Assembly: GCA_964017065.1 (NCBI GenBank)
Contig: OZ024786.1
Span: 7,941,047 to 8,005,046 of the forward strand
DNA: 64,000 nt
From: Haliclona indistincta
Lineage: Eukaryota; Porifera; Demospongiae; Haplosclerida; Chalinidae
Direction: 5' to 3'
Both the position numbers and the translations under genes were made by a program. This document shows positions 55,188 to 64,000 of the stretch, piece after piece. Below the pieces are notes generated by a model, which had not been told where the DNA came from, made no database searches, and was given only the letters and a program-made list of their open reading frames with translations. Within the stretch, counting starts at the first letter, position 1. Every line of letters begins with the position of its first letter.

Positions 55188-55309
55188 TTTAAGTATTTTT
55201 TGCGCATGTGCAATACGTAACGCGTACGGATCGTTGTTTTGCAAGCTGGCCTAAATCCACAGTAACAGGTGGTATATCTGGATGTCTGCCCATTGTTTAT
55301 ATAGCTAGG

Positions 55310-56107
55310 TATACTATTTGTGTAGTTAAGTGTTTACTGTCTGTCAATTGACAATTGTTGATTGTCAATTGACAATTGACAATTGACAAAAGATAAAGCT
55401 AGTGAAAGTAGGTGTAATACTAGGATGAAGAAAATGTTGTCATTTCGTTTTAGGGTTATCCTGATCACTCAGTTCTAGTGGAAGAAGAGCCATACCTGTT
55501 CCTAGCCATTGGAGAGGTAAAGGCTTCGGCTGACACTGCTACTTTATGTATGCATTTTTATGTGTACAGAATAAAAAGAAAAGGAAGTTGACATGGAGAG
55601 AGGCGAAAGACAGTGTACCAGCTGACACCTCCAGTGAAATAGGCCAGCTTATGCTATATCTAGTGGCAGCCCATTTCAAGAGATTTTCAGTCAGTAAAAA
55701 ACACAATATTCCAACTCCAGTCCTTGGACTTTACATGAAAGATATGAAAGTAAGCATGTAAACCGCTAATCAGACTTAGTCATGTGTGTGTTTGTTCATT
55801 GTTTAGTTTCAACAAGTCATTGCTGATATGTTCAGCACAGGTGATCCCATGGAGTACAAGCTATCCCTGTATGTAACCCCTCCTGTTACAATTGGTGAAG
55901 GACTCTCTAAGTCCGTTGAGGTGTTACACAAATTTCTATCAATGAGCATTGAGAAAGGAGGAACCCAAGCAACCTGAGAACTCTTGGGGATGGCTGACAT
56001 AGCCCAGTAGCACTTATTCTGTCATTTATTTGATTTTGAAAATTGACACCTACATAATTATTGCACTGTTTGACAGACAGTAAACACTTAACTACACAAA
56101 CAGTATA
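55310..56107 (+). mobile_element. duplicated P6 segment framed by inverted repeats
   Basis: 55391-56068 is a copy of 49631-50309 with very few differences. Directly outside lie inverted 38-bp sequences (55310-55347 and 56070-56107) sharing GTGTAGTTAAGTGTTTACTG and adjoining bases. AATTGAC/GTCAATT units fill 55345-55388. The arrangement looks like gene capture between the ends of a TIR element. Confidence 0.75.
55454..55977 (+). pseudogene. PD-(D/E)XK-like family gene P8, captured 3' exons
   Basis: Exons 55454-55516 (GYPDHSVLVEEEPYLFLAIG-E), 55570-55749 (NKKKRKLTWREAKDSVP...) and 55807-55977 (ending EKGG..., stop) duplicate the last three exons of P6 almost base for base. The only notable coding change next to the motif is Leu to His after PD. 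Upstream exons are absent and the copy starts mid-exon, so it is a truncated duplicate. Confidence 0.7.
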
Positions 56108-56374
56108 TACTTGGTGTGAAAATCATACTAAATTTGGTATGAAACACTGGGGTTGCTACTGTCACACTAGTTTTGAGTATGACACTCATACCCTTGGTAT
56201 GATTTTCATACTCTTTGATGGTATGATCCATGGTTAGCTGCATGCTGTATAATGGCCGCTGTTGCACTATAGGGCACGTTTACGCAGTATACATTAGATT
56301 CACTCAGACAATAACTGAAACAGATTATTATTTTCTACAGAGATCGATGAATACATGAACAGTGATAAACATAG
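56105..56374. repeat. inverted-repeat-rich spacer (GTATGA/TCATAC)
   Basis: GAAAATCATAC, TTTGGTATGAAA, CTCATACCCTTGGTATGATTTT and GATGGTATGATCC alternate in both orientations over 56110-56230, giving foldback potential. No gene. Confidence 0.7.
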
Positions 56375-57297
56375 CTAGAAGTCTTTGAGCTGTGCCAGCA
56401 AACTGTTTATTGATGTGCTCTTGTGTGTTGTGTCCAGTAGGTACACCTCCAAGAACATAAAGATGTTTGAAGAGCCTGGAGTGTAGTGGACATTGAATAC
56501 ATATAAGGCTCCTAGTAGTGCCACTGGAATGCTGCAGCCTAATGGTATCTTGCAGACCAGCACCTTGTCAACCATCAGGAACACGTCCTTCGGTTGACAG
56601 GTGCTGCCTCTGACGAGAGCGATAGGCTGCGGTACCGGCAATTCTCGCCACAAAGTGGACTTGATCTCTGTATTTTCCTATTATAATTATTTGAATTATG
56701 GTTACATGTATTAAGATCTACTCTTGGACTTACTGGAACAAAGTACAGGACGCGGTCTACAAGTGGTGCGTATCTAGTATCCGGTAGCAAGTAGACCAAA
56801 GCACACAATGCTACGATTGTCCTGGTACCTGCAGAAAGAAACACACAACGACGTTAAACTTTACCTTGGCTAGCAACGATAAACAAAGGGCGTGGTCTAA
56901 TAGAGGGGTTAAAAACTGATCACGTGACTAATTGTACTGCGCTCGGGAGACAACCCAGAGGTAAGCTTGTGAGCAATAATTTTATAGTAGCATGGATCAT
57001 CATAAACAAAACTATTATACAGTCTACTGAGAACAGTGAGAAGAGAGCTGGCAGCATATTATATGACTAGATTAGCCTCTATCCCAGGCTCTTTCTAGGT
57101 AAGCTCCAAACACAGACATGAACTATTATCTTACTGGCTGGTAGATCTCTAGTAGGACCAGTGCTCTGTAATAAGGCTTGCAGCCTTCCGTTATCATCTT
57201 CTTTTTCAATCAGATTCAGTATTTTGTCCTCCAATTTCTTCCACCTTCGCTCAATCTCATCAATGTCTTTCTCAATAATCCTCCCAAACTCGGCCAT
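56375..57297 (-). CDS. small intact three-exon gene, unrecognised
   Basis: Minus-strand exons 57297-57135, 56828-56734 and 56677-56375 splice in phase to 186 codons without a lesion. The N-terminus (MAEFGRIIEKDIDEIERRWK...) is a coiled-coil-like charged helix. The middle (TRTIVALCALVYLLPDTRYA...) and C-terminus (DVFLMVDKVLVCKIP, VALLGALYVFNVHY, LEVYLLD) alternate hydrophobic and polar residues. I recall similar VFxMVDK...ALYVFNV sequence in uncharacterised sponge and coral proteins, possibly transposon-derived. There is no signal peptide or clear transmembrane segment. ATG 57297 is a true start codon and the splice sites are consensus. Confidence 0.6.
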
Positions 57298-59534
57298 GAT
57301 CTATAGTTGTACAGTGCATATTATGGCACTATTATTTTACTTAAGTCTCCAGATGTTGATAACCACTTTTCAGATTTTTTGCCTTTTTTGGAAAGAACTG
57401 CAAATGGTGATGTCGTATTCACCTTAAAAATGGGGGGTCCCATAGAAAAGTTTCGAGTAAAGCTTAATTCTTTTTAGCGGTGTAGTCGCCATTTTGGGCG
57501 TTCCTATACTAGTGTTTGGCGCGGGCCGCGCAGTTGTTAGGTGGTATTATTGGAGGTGTGGTCTACAACTCCCCCTAGCGAAGCGCGGGCCGCGCTGTTG
57601 ATAAGGGGCGTTGGCAAGAAGGTGTGGCATATATTCAAGGGCACGTGATCTAGAATGAAAATGGCGCGTGGTTACTATCTATTATGGCGCAGCCTAACTT
57701 GGATACAAGGTGAGTTTAGTTTGTTTTTATCGTGCCAAACAGCGTTAATGCTGCTGTATTGTGCTGATGCCGGCAATCGTAAGCAATCTAGAGCTCTTGT
57801 ATTTGTGCTTGCTTGCCTCTGTACGGCATGTATCAAGGGGTGGCGACTCCAATGTATGAACAAGGCAGCAATCACGCAGTTTTGATGCTGAAAATTGCCA
57901 CCAAAGTGGAGTTACTGGAGCGATAATGTACACGCGCACAGGAACTAATAGACATACAAAAGCAAGATTCTCTTACCAGAGTCTGAACAGGACTCGACGT
58001 TTACCAATCACAGTTTAGAGATTATGCTAAGCCTCGTGTTAGACAAAAAGGACAAGGCAGAAATTGACCTAAACAATACATTCAGGAGTACATATTGAAT
58101 ACCAGAGCATCGCGCACTCACCTAACGTCTGACTGAGCACCGAGCACAGAGAAACAGATCTATGAACAGTTCTGAACATGTGTTACTCACGTGAGAATGG
58201 GCTTAGGCCGGCTACGCTGCACCCTGCCCCCCCCTGCCAAAGCTTCGTACCTGATCCTGACCGAGCACGAGCATGAGGTCGAATACAGCCACGCCCTGTT
58301 TTCCGCACGGTTGGAGTTAGAGATGCGGTAAAACAGTGGGTCCGCTATCTCGTATGAGCAGTTCTCCGTGAACCTAGGTATGAATGCGCACTTGGTCGGA
58401 AACAACGCGTGAACCCTTTGCCTTGAATCTTACGTTACGGTTTGGACGGCATAAATTCGCTTGATTTTTTAAAAATGGTCAAAAGTCGTTGAAAATTGCA
58501 TAAAATCTCAAATTGAGAGGCACATAACACAAAAACCATACATTTCTCAGAAAATATCCAACGTATTTTCATAGACCGAGTGCTTATGCTTCATTTTCAT
58601 TAATTTAACATTGAATAACTATCTTGGTTAGTTAATAATCTTCTTCCAAAAAGGTGATCTTTTTACCAAAAAATTGAGTCAAGGTTGGAATTCCTATTTT
58701 CATCCTGAGTACCTGTAGAAAATACTGTTTTTAGCATGAAATTTAGGTTCGACAAATGGAGGCTTAAGCTTTGCCTTGCGAGAGTAACCAGAGCCCGCTT
58801 GTGTACACGCAAACTTCTTTTTCTGAGACAATAATAGGATCGATTGGAATTTGCATGTAATTCTGACTGACCTCTGTCATACATGCACCTGGAAGATCCT
58901 TGCAGCTCTTGCCTGCAGGACTGTTTGGTTCTAGATCTTGTGGGATTCTTGGCGCCTGTGACCCAGGAGAGCAGTCCAGTTTACTGCACGCGGTCAGTGA
59001 CCGAGTGCAGTAAACCGGACTGCTCTCCTCAAATTCATCACTTGACATGACGGAGTGCTTGACGCGATCAGTAGGTAAGAACTATGATGTACCACTGTAC
59101 AGTAAGAAGGCTTTCGAACTAGCGGCTGTTTGCGCGCGAAAGCTAGCCTAACAATCGTGACAAAAGGGTTAAAACTATATGACACGCCCACAGGGGTTCA
59201 CTGTACATAGTGCGATTCAATGAAAATGGCGCCAAAGGCCAACTATACAAGGTGAGTTTAGTTTTTACCCGTGCGCAGTATGCGGAGGGGTTATGCGTTT
59301 GCTTTCGTCTGTATGCGTATATGTGTGTGTATATGTGTGTCGTCAAAAAACACGCCTGTTATGCATCTTACCGCTAGAAAATCAGCACCAAAGCACTATC
59401 AGTTGTTTGTTCACTGTATTTATCGCCCTGTGAAGACACTCAGTGCTGGAGAGTCTTGCTCGAGCAGGAAATCGATGGCTTTCTAATACCTGAAGGTCCT
59501 TGTAATGCACCTACTAGGGAATGTAAAACATTGT
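57298..59534. other. repeat-rich region without firm genes
   Basis: At 57655-57710 and 59220-59255 related starts (ATGAAAATGGCG...ACAAGGTGAGTTTAGTTT) occur. A third diverged relative of the downstream part lies at 61510-61650 (TGCTGCTGTATGGCACTGAT, GTGTACGGCATGTATA). Two GCGCGGGCCGCGC motifs lie at 57518-57594. The repeated initiation-like exon suggests three copies of a small unit, but none encodes a recognisable protein. Confidence 0.45.
58966..59028. repeat. hairpin, 24-bp arms
   Basis: GGAGAGCAGTCCAGTTTACT plus four bases at 58966-58989 pairs with 59005-59028 with one mismatch, across a 15-base loop. Confidence 0.92.
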
Positions 59535-60871
59535 TTGGGGCGAGCCAGAGCGAAAATGCATTGTCTGCACAAGAACGTTGTCAAGCGTGTTGTAGCCTTG
59601 GGAAAATAGCGCTTGTCTTTGCTGCATCGAGTGTGAGTTGACATAGCCTAGCTATAGGTTGGGTGAACGCTCTAAACAACATGTGCAGATTATGACTCAG
59701 GATTAGCTACCAGACTGAGTAAGCCTGCTTTTTATAGTCAGCTTGCACCTGTTGAGCTTATTGACTTAGCTGTGCATTCATTCTTAGCTGGCTAGTTTGC
59801 TCCCTGTTTGTCACGGTTGCATCGGTCGAGCTTGCTGTACTGACTATCAGTTTTGCTTAGGCAAACTCTAGCCAAAGTGTGCCGCGATCGATGTTCATGC
59901 AGCCCGCAGCTTTCTAGCCAATCTAGCTTCTTCGTGCTATTGAACGTTCTGCACTGCACATGTGCTGAAATAACTCGCGATCGCCCAAAGTACTGTGTGT
60001 AGCTCGCAACTATGGACTCGCTCAGACTTGCTCCAACAAGCTCCACCTTGTCACGCCCACTAGACGTACGGTCCTTCCGGTTAATGTATTCCTGCCAGAC
60101 GTACGCACGCACGCACGCACGTACGACCCTAGTACTTTGGCTGTGTACACCTCGTAACCATGGGGCTCGCTCAGGCTCGCCCCAATCAATACTAGGGAAT
60201 GTAAAACATTGTTTGGGGCGAGCCTGAGCGAAAATGCATTATCTGCACAAGAACGTTGTCAAGCGTGTTGTAACCTTGGGAAAATAGCGCTTGTCTTTGC
60301 TGCATCGAGTGTGAGTAGACATAGCCTAGCTATAGGTTGGGTGAACGCTCTAAACAACATGTGCAGATTATGACTCAGGATTAGCTACCCGACTGAGTAA
60401 GCCTGCTTTTTATAGTCAGCTTGCACCTGTCGAGCTTATTGACTTAGCTGTGCATTCATTCTTAGCTGGCTAGTTTGCTCCCTGTTTGTCACGGTTGCAT
60501 CGGTCGAGCTTGCTGTACTGACTATCAGCTTTGCTTAGGCAAACTCTGTTTACCTAGCCAAAGTGTGCCGCGATCGATGTTCATGCAGCCCGCAGCTTTC
60601 TAGCAAATCTAGCTTGTTTGTGCTATTGAACGTTCTGCACTGCACATGTGCTGAAATAACTCGCGATCGCCCAAAGTACTGTGTGTAGCTCGCAACTATG
60701 GACTCGCTCAGACTTGCTCCAACAAGCTCCACCTTGTCACGCCCACTAGACGTACGGTCCTTCCGGTTAATGTATTCCTGCCAGACGTACGTACGTACGC
60801 ACGCACGCACGACCCTAGTACTTTGGCTGTGTACACCTCGTAACCATGGGGCTCGCTCAGGCTCGCCCCAA
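59535..60871. mobile_element. tandem pair of a 0.65-kb TIR element
   Basis: Unit 1 (59535-60185) and unit 2 (60212-60871) are nearly identical, offset by 677 bp. Each starts TTGGGGCGAGCC and ends GGCTCGCCCCAA. The sequence between the units (TACTAGGGAATGTAAAACAT) repeats the left flank of unit 1, so flank and element were duplicated together. Each unit has an (ACGC)n/(ACGT)n microsatellite before the right end. Non-coding. Confidence 0.85.
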
Positions 60872-61392
60872 TTATCCCCCACTCCCCCTCCTGGGACTAG
60901 GTGGGGCAATATTGGGGCATTTGCCACTGTTTATGTGGCCCCCAGGGGTGGGGCTTTTGATTTTCGAGCAAAACGCTCGAAAAATGCCTTTGTCACGTGT
61001 GTCTGGCTGAACGTCAGTGATTCATGTCTTGAACAGGGGCGTAGGAACTGCAGCGGTCAGGCATGCCATGGCCGCTGCACTTTTTCATGTCTATAATAAT
61101 TATATTCACTATTAATATTGTTATAGTACAGCCCAGGTACAGCCTGCTTAATTATTGCAATGAATAATCAATAATTGTGATGTTGATGCGCCTGCCTTCA
61201 GTGCCTTGCTTTACTGAAACAAACATTTACGATAATTATTAAATTGCAAGTAAGCTAATGGTGACACCCTGGGTACAGGATGGAGATTTGACAGCTTCCT
61301 TTGCCCTGGGGGTGGGAAATTGACAGTTATAAAATTCAAATCCCCACGATTGCCCCACTTAGTCCCGGGAGGGGAGAGTGGGGGATAAGATT
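60868..61392. repeat. diverged inverted repeat
   Basis: ATTATCCCCCACTCCCCCTC...GGTGGGGCAAT (60870-60915) pairs in reverse with 61340-61392 (GATTGCCCCACTTAGTCCCG...GAGTGGGGGATAA). CCCCCAGGGGTGGGG near 60940 pairs with CCCTGGGGGTGGG near 61302. Confidence 0.75.
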
Positions 61393-63694
61393 GATAGGTG
61401 CATAAAAGCACTATACGGCACTGTGGGTGTGTATTGCCCAACCTCCTGCACTTATTGTAGTAATACTAACGTGGCGTGCATGGGTATGTGTTCATTAGAA
61501 CTCTAGTTTGTGAAACGTTTTTATCACACCAAAAAGTTATTTTTGGTGCCTTTGCCACGTTGGTGCTGCTGTATGGCACTGATCCCGGCGTTAAGTAAAT
61601 GATCTAGCGACCTATTCCTCTTGTGTTTGCCTGTGTACGGCATGTATAGTTTGAACAGTGCTTGTAGTTGTAGTTTCCAGACGGTTTTGTAGCCAGACAC
61701 TCCCGAGTCAAGTCAGGTGTGGCCATATACAGTATGTGATTAGCCAGGCCACGCCTGACTGTCCTGAATCCCCATTACTTCACTTTGTATTTCTAACCAC
61801 AGAGTTATTGTGCCACACATAATTGCTGCAGATATACAGTACGACAGTGATCTTTCCGACAATCTGTGATTAAAGAACAACGCCGCCTTAAGGGATTTTC
61901 CCGCTCAAAACCAGGCTCTCATGTAGAGGCATGATAAAATTAATGTAAATGCTCACAGAACCGTTCCAAACCGCTCCGTTCCGGTTGAAATAGGACCTGC
62001 TTTTGAGCAGGTTGAAAACCCGATGAAACAGGTTCTAGAACTGTTCTGCTCCTAGTGTAAACAGAATCGTTCCAGAATAAACTGTTTGTGACACTAACTT
62101 GTTAGCATTTTTGAACTATGACGGCAAATACTTGGCTTGACAGCGATACACAAGGAGGAGTGAAGAGATGGTTAGAGTCCACAAGACTCGAGTGAAGGAC
62201 AAAGCGAAGCCGTTGGTTGAACTATACATGGAACCAAACGTCATCCAAGTGCACTTACGAGGCATTCCCATAGTCATGACATGGAAGACTGATATGTTAT
62301 AAGTGTGTAAACTGTGTCATATAAGTTGCCTAGCCTGCAGCCTGCATCCAGGACCTCACTAGACTTGTGATGAGACTCTACCTTAAGCCCTGCCCTTTAA
62401 TCACATGCATGCTACTTAGCGTCACACACTTTCGTGATTCTTGAGTAACAGTCCAGGTGCTGAATATCCTGACATGCTGCTATTGACACAATACAGTGTT
62501 GTTACTGAGTGTATTTGTTTTGCCAAAGCTTATTTTAGTGTGCTGAGTATTTGGTTATTGTCAACGATTCAGGATAAGCACGTTACCCTGCTCCAGACAA
62601 CCCAGTATCTTGTATTGCAATGTTGCCAACACAATTGAAAATTGTGACAAAGTTCTTTGTCTGTGTTAGCTTGTGGTAGGACTATCTCATGTGTTAAGTA
62701 GGTGTTAACTGTCTTTGGTTAGTTGTGTTATTGTATCTTGGTGTGTCTGTTAGTTTTGTATCATTGATTGGTCTGTTTGTGGGTTTTGTATCTTGATTTG
62801 TCTAGGTTGTTTATATATAAGTGTGTGTTGTAAGCAAGATTATTCAGTATGTTTCTTGATCTAACTCTGAGAGAACATTTACTCGTGACAAAAATGATGG
62901 TTTTATTTGTGTCTGAATGAGGCGTGCGGTTTACACCTAAAACATGCACCGATATAGATACCACAAATCGGTATCGGTGAAATTTGATAATATTGGTATC
63001 GGTTCATAGAGCCCTTTCCTTGTGTAACTGTATGTGTACACTATATTCTGTCATGCCTACTGTTGTGATCCATTATACTTATTTATTTATCAAACAATTC
63101 TTTTTGATCATAGGGAAGCTGTCAGTTCACTAGTGTCTTCTGGCAAGTTCTGTTGTGCTGCATTCAGGAAGTTATTCATCACAAACTTTGATTCATCACT
63201 TTATTCACTATACTACATCATTTTTTTCTTGATTTGGTGGAGTACGAGAATGTTTTATGAATGTGCAACACATAATTATTAAAATAACAATGCATGACTC
63301 TACAACATGAACTTTTCTGAATGCCATTCAAATTGTGTGCAGCTAGAATCGACTATAAAGATGTCAGTTTCAAGTCTCAACTATGCTAGGCGCTTCATTC
63401 CAGTCTGATGAATCATACAGCTCAGCATTCATAAGAGCATGAGCTTAGGTCAAGCTAGGTGTGATGCAGAGGCTAGAAAGCTGTTCTAGCTAGATTGCCG
63501 TTTTAAATTTTCCCGCGTTGGAATATCACGTGGGGGCATGAACCGACCGTTACATGTGAAACCACCGGTTACCGCGCGCGAATTGACAATGCGCATGTGT
63601 GTGGATTGAAAGTGCATGTGAAAGTGCTACTAGCTAGCTCATCTAATCTAATCCATCTCCATCCACTGACTCTGCTGTCCCAGACGGTCCTGCC
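61393..63694. other. repeat-rich region without firm genes
   Basis: Contains the solitary palindrome related to the large transposon ends (61706-61766). A block near 61960-62090 carries CAGAACCGTTCC...GAACAGG..GTTCTAGAACTGTTCTG and AGTGTAAACAG, MITE-like. A TGCACCGATA...GGTATCGGT pair lies at 62946-63002. No splice-bounded coding exon could be argued. The stretch before 63695 is probably the promoter region of the next gene. Confidence 0.4.
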
Positions 63695-63864
63695 ATGCTT
63701 CGTTATAGTCGAACTCGCTCTCGATCTCCTGCTTCTCCTAATAGTTCTGAGTAAGTTTTGTTCATGTCACATCTAATTTATTATACTGTATAATTGTTAC
63801 AGTTCAGAAACTAAATTCAGCCGATTGGCTGAACGACTAGCAAAAAACGGAGGATTTTGGAAAG
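63695..63864 (+). CDS. 5' exons of an unrecognised gene running off the window
   Basis: Exon 1, 63695-63750, starts ATGCTTCGTTATAGTCGAAC (MLRYSRTRSRSPASPNSS) and ends at GTAAGT. Exon 2, 63803-63864, completes the split codon and reads SETKFSRLAERLAKNGGFWK before GTAGGT. The RS-rich start suggests a nuclear protein. The rest lies outside the window, unless interrupted by the GATGCCTCGGTG repeat at 63920. Confidence 0.5.
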
Positions 63865-64000
63865 GTAGGTGTGGTTTTGCAGATATGAACTGTGAACATT
63901 ATGAAACACCAATGGTGCAGATGCCTCGGTGCATACCATACTAGCACTAATGCATTTCACACGGTTATTGTGCTATGCAAAGAAGCAAAGCACAGTTTAG

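Larger units (their letters stand above)
52843..55251. mobile_element. two-gene Tc1/IS630-type transposon (tentative boundaries)
   Basis: GGAAAACTTGCAAATTCG at 52843 resembles the inverted right end GGCCAGCTTGCAAAACAACG at 55251 (about 12 of the first 15 bases allowing for position). Both are preceded by TA in outward orientation, the usual Tc1/mariner target. Between them lie a plus-strand accessory gene (52987-53969) and a minus-strand DD34E transposase (55187-54141), convergent. The ends are short and imperfect, so the exact limits are uncertain. Confidence 0.5.

Noticed and set aside
57655..57885. 76-residue frame starting ATGAAAATGGCG
   Set aside because: Related copies at 59226 and 61510 do not keep the frame, so this is probably repeat sequence.
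1..64000. CRISPR array, bacterial operons, prophage
   Set aside because: The pervasive GT-AG introns and eukaryotic transposons show an animal genome; no regular spaced repeats of CRISPR type exist.

Overview
The window looks like a transposon-dense stretch of an invertebrate animal genome, probably a sponge or cnidarian. It is AT-rich, and its genes are split by very short GT-AG introns of roughly 45-120 bp. The recognisable families (RecQ-like helicase plus DUF6589, PIF/Harbinger, IS3EU-like integrase, Tc1/IS630, Kolobok/Mutator-like, Ty3/gypsy) are ones I associate with such genomes. I saw no rRNA, tRNA, CRISPR or ordinary single-copy housekeeping gene. The organism call is inference.

Layout. 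1-2090: CACTC-type satellite with a higher-order unit of about 0.81 kb. 2.1-7.1 kb: fragments of unrecognised multi-exon genes and an inverted repeat. 7.6-19.05 kb: one host-side gene of a PD-(D/E)XK-like family, cut by a 9.8-kb DNA transposon at 8544-18335. That transposon has 59-bp perfect terminal inverted repeats and a 7-bp target duplication. It carries a RecQ-like helicase (+) and a DUF6589-type protein (-) that converge on each other. A Ty3/gypsy retrotransposon (10091-14441, identical 154-bp LTRs, CTTTT duplication) then split the helicase tail. 19.1-20.6 kb: PIF/Harbinger-like transposase. 20.9-26.1 and 40.5-43.8 kb: two nearly identical copies of a non-coding composite element. The first holds two MITE-like insertions and the second is the empty site for both. 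26.5-28.5 kb: an IS3EU/rve-like integrase gene overlapped by the start of another gene. 29.2-31.5, 36.2-37.3, 39.1-40.1, 45.5-47.4, 49.4-50.2, 50.9-51.9 and 55.4-56.0 kb: further members of the PD-(D/E)XK family. 32.2-33.7, 44.4-45.4 and 52.25-52.8 kb: three decayed Kolobok/Mutator-like transposase copies. 52.8-55.25 kb: a two-gene Tc1/IS630 element. 56.4-57.3 kb: a small intact three-exon gene. 57.3-63.7 kb: mostly repeats. 63.7 kb to the end: the start of another gene.

Main message. At least eight copies share the exon string FSP(x)STE... / G-[YFIL]-PD...E // xK... / GQL(x)xY... and nearly all place an intron between the E and the xK of a PD-(D/E)XK-like motif. I read this as an expanding nuclease-fold family that I cannot match to a named system. 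The transposon insertion at 8.5 kb sits inside a coding exon of that family, and removing the element plus one target duplication restores the reading frame. Six family or transposon genes are interrupted only by single-base changes in homopolymer runs, which may be assembly errors rather than real decay.
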